A DNA stretch of 48,441 nt from CAG-217 sp963642245 (GCA_963642245.1 CAVIFY010000012.1:1-48441), one strand, 5' to 3'; shown: positions 7,126 through 16,106, counted from the stretch's first letter. Made by a program: numbers and translations. The notes: generated by a model not told the origin, from the letters alone.

Positions 7126-8958
7126 TTATTCGCCGGTGGTGCCGGAGGTGGTGGAGCCGGTGGCAGTGGTGGTCTCCTCAGGCTTAGCCTGGGTGGCCTT
7201 CTTCATCACCGTCTTGTGCTCCTTTACGGCGCAGCCGTCGACCATCTGGGTCTCCCGGTCGGAGAGAATGTCCTTTTTGCAGTTGTACTGGTACTGGGGG
7301 CATTTATCAATGAAGTACATAATGTGATAACCGTACTTGGACTTCACAATGGCCACATCGCCGTACTTGCGGCTGTCGTCCAGTGCCCACTTCTCAAACT
7401 CGGCCACCATGGCGCCCTTTTTGGTGCCCTCGATCATACCGCCGAAAATGCCCTGACCGCCTGCGGAGGTGGAGTTGGTGTCGGCGCTGTTGTCCTCCGC
7501 CAGCATGGCAAAGTCATACTCGGTCTTGTCGGTCTTGTTGTACTGAGCCAGCAGCTTCTCTGCCTTTTCCTTAGCGGCTGCCCACTCTGCCTTGGTGTAC
7601 TTCTTCTCGGTAGTAGAGGTGCTGCTGTCTTCGCTGTCGTCCCCGGGGATCACCAGCAGGTGGCGCACGGAGTACACGGTGGTCTCGTCCAGCTTGGGGG
7701 TGCCGGTCTTGATGAACAGATAGATAAATCCGTTCTCCTCGTCGCAGTAATAAGTGGTGTCGCCCACCTTGGTGCTGTCGTTAAACAGCCACTGGGTGGT
7801 CTCCTTGCCGTAGGAGGTGTCCTTAGCGGTCATGGTGTTCTCCACATACTCGCTGAGGCCGTCCACCGCCTTGGCCTCGTTCTCAAAGTAGCCGCCGGCC
7901 ACATACTGCTTGATCAGGTCCGCACACACAGTGGGGATCATCTTCTTCATATCCTTTACGGAATGGATCTTGGTCAGGTATTCCTTTGCCTTTTTCACCG
8001 ACGCCGCCTTGGTCTCTGCACTGGTGGTGTCATAGGTCATTTCAATAAAGGCAAAATCGCAGTTGTAGTAGTCCTTGCTGTGCTCCTTGTAGAACGCGTT
8101 ATATTCCTCATCGCTGATGTTGGAACGGGCCAGCGTGTGGCGATAATAGTTCTCGGCAATATAGGCCTGCTCCTGCACAGTCTCCAGCGTGGCGGCGGTG
8201 CAGTAGTCGCCAAAGTTCTCCTCAATATAAGCGTCCAGGGACTGGTTGGCCTCGGAGGCGCTGGACTTTAAGCTGTCCATCTGCTCTTTAATGCTCTTTT
8301 TCTGATCCGCCGTCAGGGTAATGCCCGCTTTCAGCCCGGCCTCATAGTAAGAGGTCACATACTGGATCTGGTCCACGGTCTTGTTCTTGAACATTTGCAG
8401 CCAGGTGATCTTCTCCCCGTCGGAGTCGGTCACATACTGCTTGCTGTAATCCTTGGTGGAGTCCAGGTCATAGTAGCCGTAGTTGGCATAGTTCAGGTAG
8501 TTCTGGACAATGCGGGAATAATAGTAGTTGTATGCGCCCAGGGACACATTGGTCTCGCCCACCGTCAGCGCCGTGCCGCCGGGATTGAGCATTTCGCCCT
8601 CCTTGCCGTTGGGTACGGTGTAGTAGCGCACGCCCAGCACTGCCAGTACCGCCACCACCGCTGCAAACAGCAGGCAAAACAGCGTGATCTTAATAGGTGC
8701 CGTGCGTACGGTGATCTGCTTCTCGCCGCTGTTTGCCGCAGGCGCGGCAGCGGGGGCAGGCTCTACCGGGCGGGGCTTTTCTGCCGGCATTTGGATCTCA
8801 AACTTATCATCGGCCAGGAAATTGTCGTCCAAGGTGGGCGCCTGGGCCTCAAACTCCCAGTTGTCGTTCTCCTCGTAATGCACAGAGGGCTTTGGCGCTT
8901 CCAGCGGGGCCGTATCCTGCTGCGGCTCATCGCCGGGCCATTTTTTCTCGTCGTCCAT
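7126..8958 (-). CDS. Membrane-anchored parvulin-type (PPIC) peptidyl-prolyl isomerase, paralogue
   Basis: 610 residues from ATG 8958 behind AAAGGAG. Residues 1-85 are an acidic, Pro/Ala-rich cytoplasmic tail; 90-111 are the membrane helix (ITLFCLLFAAVVAVLAVLGV); an extracellular SurA_N-like helical region follows; the rotamase domain is at about 430-545 ('VYSVRHLLVIPGDD', 'FAMLAEDNSADTNSTSAGGQGIFGG', 'DVAIVKSKYGYHIMYF'). The last about 35 residues are Thr/Ser/Gly-rich. The first exported motifs (GAYNYYYSRI here, GTYNYYFATT in the neighbour) and the C-terminal 'KYGYHIMYF'/'DYGYHIMYF' match, which shows a duplication. The cytoplasmic tails differ completely (acidic here, basic there), so the two may have different inner partners. 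Confidence 0.88.
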   Translation of the reverse strand: MDDEKKWPGDEPQQDTAPLEAPKPSVHYEENDNWEFEAQAPTLDDNFLADDKFEIQMPAEKPRPVEPAPAAAPAANSGEKQITVRTAPIKITLFCLLFAAVVAVLAVLGVRYYTVPNGKEGEMLNPGGTALTVGETNVSLGAYNYYYSRIVQNYLNYANYGYYDLDSTKDYSKQYVTDSDGEKITWLQMFKNKTVDQIQYVTSYYEAGLKAGITLTADQKKSIKEQMDSLKSSASEANQSLDAYIEENFGDYCTAATLETVQEQAYIAENYYRHTLARSNISDEEYNAFYKEHSKDYYNCDFAFIEMTYDTTSAETKAASVKKAKEYLTKIHSVKDMKKMIPTVCADLIKQYVAGGYFENEAKAVDGLSEYVENTMTAKDTSYGKETTQWLFNDSTKVGDTTYYCDEENGFIYLFIKTGTPKLDETTVYSVRHLLVIPGDDSEDSSTSTTEKKYTKAEWAAAKEKAEKLLAQYNKTDKTEYDFAMLAEDNSADTNSTSAGGQGIFGGMIEGTKKGAMVAEFEKWALDDSRKYGDVAIVKSKYGYHIMYFIDKCPQYQYNCKKDILSDRETQMVDGCAVKEHKTVMKKATQAKPEETTTATGSTTSGTTGE

Positions 8959-8991
8959 AGAACAATGCTCCTTTGTTTCAATGTCTTATCA

Positions 8992-9020
8992 ATTATACTA
9001 TACTTGGGCTGCGGTTGCAA
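8992..9020 (-). promoter_or_regulatory. Promoter of the second parvulin-type gene
   Basis: On the - strand: TTGCAA (9015-9020), 17 bp, TATAAT (8992-8997). Near-consensus sigma-A type. Confidence 0.8.
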
Positions 9021-9066
9021 CCTTTCTTTGCGGGCCAGGTGTAAACAATCTGTAAATCCCCCGCCC

Positions 9067-9095
9067 TTGCAAAATCCGCTGTCTTGTAGTAATAT
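9067..9095 (+). promoter_or_regulatory. Promoter of the O-antigen-ligase-like gene
   Basis: TTGCAA (9067-9072), 17 bp, TAATAT (9090-9095). It is divergent from the parvulin promoter, with -35 elements 46 bp apart. Confidence 0.6.
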
Positions 9096-9146
9096 AGGGG
9101 CAGAAAACGCCAGGAAAAGTGCAGGCCCCCTGCACGGAGAGTGTAT

Positions 9147-10514
9147 ATGAAAGAAAAACTTGCCGCGCTGAAAATCGAATACCGCACCAACCCGGGCTGG
9201 TGCTGGCTCATTGCCATATTGTTTCTCTTTCCGCTGCTGCCGGAGTATGTAAGCCCCTTTATTCTGTTTGCGGGCTTTATCGTCTTTAAGGTACAGTGGA
9301 GCCGAGAGGGGCGCAAGGCCAAGGTGGGCACCATCGGCAAAATGATGATGTTGTTTATGGGCTACGCTCTACTCAGCACCCTGTGGTCCCCCACGCCCTT
9401 TACCACCTTTGCCACCGCTGCACTGTGGTGGGGTATGTTCCTGCTCCAGGTGATGATCTACAACCTGGCCCGCAGCCGGGACAAGATCGACGCCCTGCTG
9501 CAAACCTGCACCGCCAGCGCCTGCGTCAACGGCGTGATCGGCACCTTGCAGATCTGCGGCTACACCCTGAACCGCTACGATTATATTCCGGACAGCGCCG
9601 TGCTGGTGACCCCGCTGTACAAGGGACTGGACAAATTCGTTTACACCCACCTGCCCTTTGCCATCAGCACCAAGACCTTTGACTCCCGCGCCAGCGGCAC
9701 TTTCTCCAACCCCAATTTGCTGGCCACCCACATGGTGATCGCCTACCCCATTTCCATTTACCTGTTCTTGAACGCCAAGACCAAAAAGCAAAAGGGGCTG
9801 TGCTTTCTTGCCAATGTGCTCATCAGCGCCGGGCTTAGCTCTACCCTGACCCGCGCCGGCTGCGTGATCGCGCTGGCAGGCTGGGTCTTTATGTTCATCG
9901 TGCTGTGCCGCCGGTACTGGAAACAAATGCTCACCATCTTCCTGCCCACCGTGGCGGTGATCGTGCCCTCCATTCTTACCCGGTACGGCATTATCTTCTC
10001 CTCCGGGGGTAACGGCGAGGCCAAGAAGTCCTCTGTGGCGCACTTTAATATTTGGGAAAGCCTGATCGACTATGTGCTCTCCCACACCCGGGCGTTCTTT
10101 ATCGGCACCGGCTTTGGCTGCGAGGAGACTGGCAATATTCTCAAGTATATGTACAATTTGGACAAACCCCACGCCCACAATTTTGTCATTGAATTTTGGG
10201 TAGAGCTGGGAGTGGTCGGCATTATGCTGCTGGGCATTCTCCTGATCTGGAGCGCCGGCAAGCTGCTGGAGATCAACACCAACAATTCCAGAAAGCTGAC
10301 TTTGGTCTTTTGCGTGTTCACCTCCCTGGCCCTGTACCTGGGCTTTGGGCTGTCGGACTTTATCTTCAACTCCCCCAAGCAGATGATCTTTTTGTTCCTG
10401 CTGCTGGGGCTGACCCAGTCCATCAGCTACTGCTACGACAAGACCGTTATTACAGACGCCCGCACCCTGGAACGGGCCGCCCGCAAAGAGATCCGCAACA
10501 CCTTAAATCAGTAA
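9147..10514 (+). CDS. O-antigen ligase / Wzy-like polytopic membrane protein
   Basis: 455 residues from ATG 9147, with GGAG 7 bases upstream (a GTG at 9141 is less well placed). The protein is hydrophobic throughout, with about ten or more predicted membrane helices. The Wzy_C/WaaL signatures are 'ASGTFSNPNLLATHMVIAYP' in a loop near the middle and 'KPHAHNFVIEFWVELGVVGIMLL' towards the C-terminus, within the large loop where the catalytic His/Arg of this family lie. Family members polymerise or transfer lipid-linked glycans on the outer face of the membrane. It is transcribed alone, with its own promoter and terminator, and no glycosyltransferase cluster is next to it, so the glycan it handles (capsule, wall polymer or protein glycan) cannot be inferred. 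Confidence 0.85.
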   Translation: MKEKLAALKIEYRTNPGWCWLIAILFLFPLLPEYVSPFILFAGFIVFKVQWSREGRKAKVGTIGKMMMLFMGYALLSTLWSPTPFTTFATAALWWGMFLLQVMIYNLARSRDKIDALLQTCTASACVNGVIGTLQICGYTLNRYDYIPDSAVLVTPLYKGLDKFVYTHLPFAISTKTFDSRASGTFSNPNLLATHMVIAYPISIYLFLNAKTKKQKGLCFLANVLISAGLSSTLTRAGCVIALAGWVFMFIVLCRRYWKQMLTIFLPTVAVIVPSILTRYGIIFSSGGNGEAKKSSVAHFNIWESLIDYVLSHTRAFFIGTGFGCEETGNILKYMYNLDKPHAHNFVIEFWVELGVVGIMLLGILLIWSAGKLLEINTNNSRKLTLVFCVFTSLALYLGFGLSDFIFNSPKQMIFLFLLLGLTQSISYCYDKTVITDARTLERAARKEIRNTLNQ

Positions 10515-10520
10515 CCAGAG

Positions 10521-10547
10521 CCGTCTGCCCCCGGGCAGGCGGTTTTT
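10521..10547 (+). terminator. Terminator after the O-antigen-ligase-like gene
   Basis: Stem CCGTCTGCCC/GGGCAGGCGG followed by TTTTTT. Confidence 0.9.
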
Positions 10548-10572
10548 TGCTCCATTTTTTAGCAAAGGTATA

Positions 10573-10601
10573 TTGCAAATCCCGTATGAAAGTGGTATGA
10601 T
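10573..10601 (+). promoter_or_regulatory. Promoter of trkA-trkH
   Basis: TTGCAA (10573-10578), 17 bp, TATGAT (10596-10601). Confidence 0.65.
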
Positions 10602-10656
10602 TTGGGGCAGTATAGGTTTGTAATTCTACTTAAATCTAAATTAAAGAGGAAAAAGA

Positions 10657-12015
10657 ATGGACATTATTGTTGTTGGCTGCGGCAAGATCGGCTCCACCCT
10701 GGTGGAGAGCCTGGCCGCCGAGGGGCACGATGTGGTGGCGCTGGAAAAGGACGCCAAAGTTCTGGAACAGATCACCAATATGTACGATGTGATGGGCGTG
10801 TGCGGCAACGGCGCCGACTGCGAGACCCTGGAAGAAGCGGCGGTAGACAAGGCGGAACTGGTGGTGGCTGCCACCGGCTCGGACGAGATGAATATGCTGT
10901 GCTGCTTCTTTGCCCGCAAAATGGGCGCCAAGCACACCATTGCCCGGGTGCGCAACCCGGAGTACAACGACCGCTCCCTGGGCTTTATGCGCCAGCAACT
11001 GAACCTTTCCATGTCCATCAACCCGGAGCTGCTCACCGCCCAGGAGCTGTTTAACATCCTCAAGGTGCCCTCTGCGGTGAAAATCGAATACTTCTCCGGG
11101 CGGAACTTTGAAATGGCGGAGCTGCGCCTGCGGGAGAACTCCATACTGGACGGCATTCGCCTGATCGACCTGCAAAAGAAGTACCACACCCGGGTGCTGA
11201 TCTGCGCCGTGCGCCGGGGGGATCAGGTGTTTATCCCCGACGGCAACTTTATCCTCCACGGGGGCGACAAGATCAGCCTGACCGCCTCGCCGGCAGAAAT
11301 TCAAAAGCTGCTCAAGCGCCTGGGCGTGCTGCGCAAGCAGGCCAGAGATGTGATGATCCTGGGCGGCAGCCGTACGGCGCTGTACCTGGCAAAAATGCTC
11401 TCCAGCACCGGCAACAATGTAAAGATCATTGACCAAAACCGAGATCGCTGCCGGGACCTGTGCGACGCACTGCCCAACGCGGTGGTCATTAACGGCGACG
11501 GCTCCCAGCAGGAGCTGCTGCTGGAAGAGGGGCTGCGGTCTATGGACGCCTTTGTGGCCTTGACCGGCATTGATGAGGAGAACATTTTAATGTCCCTGTT
11601 TGCCGCGTCCCAAAATGTGCCCAAGGTGATCTCCAAGATCAACCGCAACGAACTGGGCGATATGGCGGAGAAACTGGGGCTGGACTGCCTGGTGTCTCCC
11701 AAGGACATTACCTCCGATGTGGTGGTCCGTTACGCCCGCGCCCTGCGCAACTCCCAGGACAGCAATATGGAGACCCTGTATAAAATTATGGACGGCAAGG
11801 CGGAGGCGCTGGAGTTCAAGGTCTGCGGCAGCTCTGCCGTGACCCAAACGGCGCTAAAGGACCTGGAATTAAAGCCCAACACCCTGATCGCCGGGATCAT
11901 TCGGGGCAGAAAGACCATTATCCCCACCGGCGAGGACAAGATCATGCCCGGGGACAAAGTAGTGGTGCTGGCTGCCAATCGCCGCCTGCACGACCTGACG
12001 GATATTATTAAATAA
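10657..12015 (+). CDS. trkA: Potassium uptake regulatory subunit TrkA
   Basis: 452 residues from ATG 10657 behind AGAGGA. It has two tandem RCK (TrkA_N plus TrkA_C) units. The first opens with the NAD-binding 'MDIIVVGCGKIGSTLVESLA' (GxGxxG at 7-12), the second at about residue 229 with 'DVMILGGSRTALYLAKMLS'. TrkA forms a cytoplasmic ring that gates the TrkH channel in response to nucleotides. The length is normal for a full TrkA. It is 20 bases upstream of trkH in the same operon. Confidence 0.95.
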   Translation: MDIIVVGCGKIGSTLVESLAAEGHDVVALEKDAKVLEQITNMYDVMGVCGNGADCETLEEAAVDKAELVVAATGSDEMNMLCCFFARKMGAKHTIARVRNPEYNDRSLGFMRQQLNLSMSINPELLTAQELFNILKVPSAVKIEYFSGRNFEMAELRLRENSILDGIRLIDLQKKYHTRVLICAVRRGDQVFIPDGNFILHGGDKISLTASPAEIQKLLKRLGVLRKQARDVMILGGSRTALYLAKMLSSTGNNVKIIDQNRDRCRDLCDALPNAVVINGDGSQQELLLEEGLRSMDAFVALTGIDEENILMSLFAASQNVPKVISKINRNELGDMAEKLGLDCLVSPKDITSDVVVRYARALRNSQDSNMETLYKIMDGKAEALEFKVCGSSAVTQTALKDLELKPNTLIAGIIRGRKTIIPTGEDKIMPGDKVVVLAANRRLHDLTDIIK

Positions 12016-12035
12016 GGATTAGAGGAACAAAAACC

Positions 12036-13497
12036 ATGAACCGTAAAATGGTATTTTACATGATCGGCAAGATCGTTCAGGCGGAGGCGGCCATGCTGCT
12101 GCTGCCGCTGGTGGTGGCGCTCCTCTATAAAGAAACGCCGCTGCCCTTTCTCATCACCATCGGCATTGCCCTGGTGCTGGGGATCGCCCTGTCCNNNNNN
12201 NNNNGCCCTGTCCCTGGTCTTTAAGCCAAAGAACCGGGTGATCTACGCCAAAGAGGGCTTTGTGATCGTGGCCTTTGCCTGGATCGCCCTGTCCCTGATC
12301 GGCTGCATTCCCTTTGTGCTCAGCGGTGCGCTGCCCAACTTCTTTGACGCCTTTTTTGAGACGGTCAGCGGTTTCTCCACCACCGGCGCCTCGGTAATGA
12401 CCGATGTGGAGTCCATGCCCCACGGGGTGCTGATGTGGCGCAGCTTTACCCACTGGGTCGGCGGTATGGGCGTGCTGGTGTTCATTATGGCCATCATTCC
12501 CTCGGTCACCGACCGCTCCATTCACATTTTGCGGGCGGAAATGCCCGGTCCCATTGTGGGCAAACTGGTGCCCCGGGCCAAGCAGACCGCGCGTATTCTC
12601 TATATGATCTATGTGTTTCTCACCGCGGCGGAAGTGATCTTCCTGGTGTGCGGCAAAATGCCCCTGTTTGACGCGCTGGTCCATTCCTTTGGCACCGCAG
12701 GCACCGGCGGCTTTGGCATTAAGGCAGACAGTATCGGCAGCTACTCCACCTACTGCCAGGTGGTCATTACCGTGTTTATGCTGCTGTTCGGCGTCAACTT
12801 TAACCTGTATTACCTGGCGCTGCTGCGCAACTTCCGCTCCGTCTTCAAGAGCCGGGAGCTGTGGTGCTACCTGGGTATCTTTGGCACCGCCACGGCGCTG
12901 ATCACCGCCAATATTTACAATCTGTATCACAGCGTGGGCAAGGCGTTGCAGCTGTCCACCTTCCAGGTGGCGTCCCTTTTGACCACCACCGGTTACTCCA
13001 CGGCGGACTTTGACCTGTGGCCGGACCTGTCCCGTGCCATTTTGTTCCTGCTGATGTTTGTAGGCGGCTGTGCCGGTTCCACGGCCGGCGGGCTGAAAGT
13101 GTCGCGCATTATGCTGCTGTTCAAGCTCATTCGCCGAGAGCTGCGCCATATGCTGCACCCCCGCTCCGTTGGCGTGGTGAAATTAGAGGGCAAGCGGGTG
13201 GACAATGCCACCTTAAACGGCGTCAGCGCTTACTTCCCCATTTACATTGCCTTTATCGCCGGGATCTTCCTGATCCTGTCATTGGAGCCGAACTTTAATG
13301 TGGAGAGCAACCTTTCCGCCGCCGTGTCCTGCTTTAACAACATTGGGCCCGGCCTGGGGCTGGTAGGCCCGGCGCAAAGCTATGCCGGGTACTCGGACCT
13401 GTCCAAATTCGTGCTGTCGCTGGCCATGCTGCTGGGGCGGCTGGAGATCTTCCCCTTGTGGTTTGCCCTCTCCCCCTCCACCTGGTCCAAGAAATAA
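12036..13497 (+). CDS. trkH: Potassium transporter TrkH, interrupted by an assembly gap
   Basis: The start is ATG 12036 with AGAGGA upstream. The frame runs 53 codons to base 12194, then ten N (12195-12204), then continues to the stop at 13497 in a frame shifted relative to the first part. The same nine bases, GCCCTGTCC, stand on both sides of the N run. Overlapping them joins 'GIALS' directly to 'LVFKPKNRVIYAKEGF' in frame and gives a 480-residue protein, normal for TrkH. The four pore loops are visible: 'ETVSGFSTTGASV', 'SFGTAGTGGFGI', 'LTTTGYSTADF' and 'CFNNIGPGLGLVG', plus 'GGCAGSTAGGLK'. TrkH is the membrane potassium channel subunit gated by TrkA. The gene is very probably intact in the organism. 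Confidence 0.93.
12195..12204. other. Assembly gap (10 N) inside trkH
   Basis: A run of exactly ten N flanked on both sides by GCCCTGTCC. The placeholder length and duplicated flanks indicate two contig ends that overlap but were not merged. Confidence 0.95.
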
Positions 13498-13510
13498 TCA
13501 AACGCAAACA

Positions 13511-13552
13511 AAAAAGGAACTGCGCACCCGCCGGTGTACAGTTCCTTTTCTT
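13511..13552. terminator. Bidirectional terminator between trkH and the MFS gene
   Basis: Stem AAAAGGAACTG/CAGTTCCTTTT, with an inner CACCCG/CGGTG pairing. A-runs on one side and T-runs on the other allow use by both converging genes. Confidence 0.8.
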
Positions 13553-13562
13553 ATAAAGTTTT

Positions 13563-14795
13563 TTATGGGTTTTGCTCTTTGCGCTCCCGGGCTGATCCCA
13601 GCAGGCAAAAGAGAATGGCCACCAGGCACAGCACCGCCCAAAAGATCATCACCGCCAGCCAGCTGCGCCGCTCCAGCAGCCCACCGGCCAGCTGGTTCAT
13701 CACCGCGCAGCCGATGTACGCCGTAGCGTTGAGCACCCCGGCCACGGTGCTTACCACGCCCTGCTCCGCAAAGCGCAGGGGCACCAGGGTAATGAGCATG
13801 ACATTGATGGCGAACATACAGTTGGTGATCATCACCATAGCGATCAGGGACAACACCGCGCTGTACTTGGCCGCAAAGGGCAACGCCAGCAAAAACACCA
13901 GTGCAATACCAAAGAACACTGCCGAGGTGCGCACCTCGCTGCGCAGGTAGCGGTTCACCCACCGAGCCAGGAACGCCCCGGTCACATTGATCACCGGCAG
14001 CACCATGGTCAGCAGCAGGGAGAAGGACACGCTCAGCTTAAATTGATCGGCAAAGAAATCCGGCACCCACTGGGTCACGCTGTCCTTGAGTGTGCCCTGG
14101 GCCACGATCGGCACCAAAAGCAGCAGCAAACTGCCGGTGAACACCTTGGAGAGGGTGCCCTTGGCCGCTGTTTTGCCGCGCCGTACCGCCGGTGCAGGCT
14201 GCTGCAAATGCAGCCGACGCACGCCAAACAGCCACACCAGCGCCACCGCCAGCAGCACCCCGCCGCAGGTGAGGAATACAAACCGCCAGGGCAGCACCAG
14301 CATAGTCAGCAGACTGACGCAGTAGCTGAGCACCGTACCCACCGGCACGGTGGTAGACATCTGCATACCGAACCGCTCCCGGTCCTCCGCGTTGTACTCC
14401 ACAGACGCCAGCTTTAAGATCGGCGACCACACCAGGGACTGGAACAGCCCATTGGCCGCCCACAACAGCAGCAGCGCCCAGTAGGTATGGAAAAAGAAGA
14501 TCAGCAGGTTGGTAACGGCAGAGAGAAACACGCCGTAAAAGATCATACGGTCCGTGCGCAGCCGATCGCCCACCACGCCGCTGACGATCTGGCCCAGACC
14601 GTAGCAGATAAAAAAGGCAGAGGATACGGAGGCAATGCGGCTCTCGCTGAACACCCCCGCCTCGGTCAGTGCCGGGATCACGGACGAAAAGTTCAACCGG
14701 CAGATATAAGTTGCGCTGTAAGCCAGCCAGCACAGCAGAAACACATTCCGGTCCCGCACGCTGCCGTAGCCCAGCCGTCCTTTAGTCTTTGTCAT
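13563..14795 (-). CDS. Major facilitator superfamily transporter (OPA-like)
   Basis: 410 residues from ATG 14795, which overlaps the stop of the upstream phosphatase gene by 14 bases. Twelve hydrophobic segments are apparent. The N-terminus 'NVFLLCWLAYSATYICRLNFS' and the MFS loop 'GVVGDRLRTDRMIFYG' resemble the organophosphate/sugar-phosphate antiporter branch (GlpT/UhpT-like), though this is a weak call. Further motifs are 'LFQSLVWSPILKLASVEY' and 'FGMQMSTTVPVGTVLSYC'. The coupling with an alkaline-phosphatase-superfamily hydrolase suggests transport of a phosphorylated or phosphodiester-derived product, which is an inference from context. Longer in-frame starts lie inside the upstream gene and are rejected. 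Confidence 0.85.
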   Translation of the reverse strand: MTKTKGRLGYGSVRDRNVFLLCWLAYSATYICRLNFSSVIPALTEAGVFSESRIASVSSAFFICYGLGQIVSGVVGDRLRTDRMIFYGVFLSAVTNLLIFFFHTYWALLLLWAANGLFQSLVWSPILKLASVEYNAEDRERFGMQMSTTVPVGTVLSYCVSLLTMLVLPWRFVFLTCGGVLLAVALVWLFGVRRLHLQQPAPAVRRGKTAAKGTLSKVFTGSLLLLLVPIVAQGTLKDSVTQWVPDFFADQFKLSVSFSLLLTMVLPVINVTGAFLARWVNRYLRSEVRTSAVFFGIALVFLLALPFAAKYSAVLSLIAMVMITNCMFAINVMLITLVPLRFAEQGVVSTVAGVLNATAYIGCAVMNQLAGGLLERRSWLAVMIFWAVLCLVAILFCLLGSARERKEQNP

Positions 14796-15948
14796 CTGCC
14801 GCCGCTTTCTCCGGGCCCCAAGCACGGTTACCGTCATAATTAAAGCCCCACAGCGCCGGGTCAATGGCCCGGTTGCAGGCGATCCAGGTGGTGCGCTCTT
14901 GCAGGCTTTGGCCGCCGTGGCCCTTGCCCTTGCCGCCGTGGTCGTTGGCCAGCAGCACCAGCCATTCTTCATTCTCCGTCTGCTGCCGCTGTTCGATCAC
15001 ATCCAGCACCCGGGCGGTGTAGGTATCACACACCGCCGCCGCGTGGGCGTAGGCGTCACAAGTGGGCAAAAAGCCGTGGCCGTGCCCGGCGCCGTCAATG
15101 GCGTCATAAATACCGCAGATAATATCATCACCGGCGGCAATGCGACTGCATACATAGTCCCGCACACGGCTGTCCCCGGGGGCAAAGCCCACCGCCCGCT
15201 CCGGTGCGGTAAAGGCAGCAAAGTCCGGCGTGCAGTCCGCCTGCTTTTGCCCGTCCTCCGGAGTCATTAAAGAAAGGTTCTTATACTGCAAGCGCAGTTC
15301 CCGGTGGGCCATGGCGTACTCCACCTCCGGCTTTAAGTTCACATTGAGAAAGGGCGCCCAGTCAAAGGCCAGCGCACAGGCCAGCCCCTGCTTGGCATAG
15401 TGGAGCAGGAAGGTGTCTCGCTGCATATTCTTGGTGTCCGTATTCTCTTTGATCCCGTTCTCCGTGCCCCAGGTGCCGGTAAGCTGCGCCGTCCACCCGG
15501 CAGAGGTAGAGGTGCTTTGCTGGGTCAGTGCGCCGGTCTCGCCGCCGCAGTAGGCCAGGTACACCCCGCCGTCGCTGCTTGCCAGCCGGGCCAGACCGCC
15601 CCGGTGCCCGGGAAATGCCGGATCATAGGCATTTTTACCCGCCAGCAGCGGGGGCACCATATCCGCCCGCATACCGTCATAGCCTAAGAAGAGCACACGC
15701 CGCCGCTTACCGCTCGGCGCGGTGGCTTTGCCCTGCGTGATGGTGCACGGATCGAGAAACGCCCGCACCCGGTCATACACCCGGTAGCAGGGCATAGCCC
15801 GGTCAAAGGTGTTGCACCAGGCGGCGCAGTCGGTCACCCGCTGCATAAACAGTGCCTCGCCGTTTTCCTGTGGCTGGATCTTTGCTTTGATCCACACCGG
15901 CACCACGGCGCTGCTGGATAAAAATTGCTTTACGATCGGATTTAACAT
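14782..15948 (-). CDS. Alkaline-phosphatase-superfamily hydrolase (phosphodiesterase-like)
   Basis: 388 residues from ATG 15948, preceded by AAGGGGG. Metal and catalytic motifs of the type I phosphodiesterase/nucleotide pyrophosphatase group are visible: 'VLFLGYDGMRADMVPP' (first metal Asp), 'STSTSAGWTAQLTGTWG' (probable Ser/Thr nucleophile), 'IICGIYDAIDGAGHGHGF' (second Asp/His set) and 'LLANDHGGKGKGHGG' (Asp-His and final His). There is no signal peptide, so it probably acts in the cytoplasm. Substrates could be phosphomonoesters, nucleotide diesters or phosphonates. It is followed by the coupled MFS transporter and is therefore probably part of an uptake-and-cleave pair. A further 32 in-frame codons upstream run through the promoter and are not included. 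Confidence 0.85.
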   Translation of the reverse strand: MLNPIVKQFLSSSAVVPVWIKAKIQPQENGEALFMQRVTDCAAWCNTFDRAMPCYRVYDRVRAFLDPCTITQGKATAPSGKRRRVLFLGYDGMRADMVPPLLAGKNAYDPAFPGHRGGLARLASSDGGVYLAYCGGETGALTQQSTSTSAGWTAQLTGTWGTENGIKENTDTKNMQRDTFLLHYAKQGLACALAFDWAPFLNVNLKPEVEYAMAHRELRLQYKNLSLMTPEDGQKQADCTPDFAAFTAPERAVGFAPGDSRVRDYVCSRIAAGDDIICGIYDAIDGAGHGHGFLPTCDAYAHAAAVCDTYTARVLDVIEQRQQTENEEWLVLLANDHGGKGKGHGGQSLQERTTWIACNRAIDPALWGFNYDGNRAWGPEKAAADDKD

Positions 15949-15972
15949 AAAATGATCCCCCTTCAACAGCTC

Positions 15973-15981
15973 ATTATACCA
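15973..15981 (-). promoter_or_regulatory. Extended -10 promoter of the phosphodiesterase-like gene
   Basis: On the - strand TGG-TATAAT (an extended -10 TGn motif). No clear -35 was found at 16-18 bp. Confidence 0.5.
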
Positions 15982-16078
15982 AATCCGTGCAAAGAATGCT
16001 ACGCCCTTTTTCCAAATCACCAAATTGTGAAAAGAGCATAACAAATTCGTGCTTTTTTGCCGTCACTTTGTCAAAGCA

Positions 16079-16106
16079 TTGACAATCTGTAAAATCGTGC
16101 TATACT
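16079..16106 (+). promoter_or_regulatory. Promoter of the SDR-like gene
   Basis: TTGACA (16079-16084), 16 bp, TATACT (16101-16106). The 5' leader to the ATG is about 85 bases long. Confidence 0.75.

Noticed and set aside
7114..8271. 385-codon + strand frame, Gly/Leu/Val-rich
   Set aside because: Antisense to the second parvulin-type gene; the low-complexity start mirrors the Thr/Gly/Ser tail codons.
12036..13497. trkH as a frameshifted pseudogene or two separate genes
   Set aside because: The break coincides with the N run and disappears when the duplicated flanks are overlapped.
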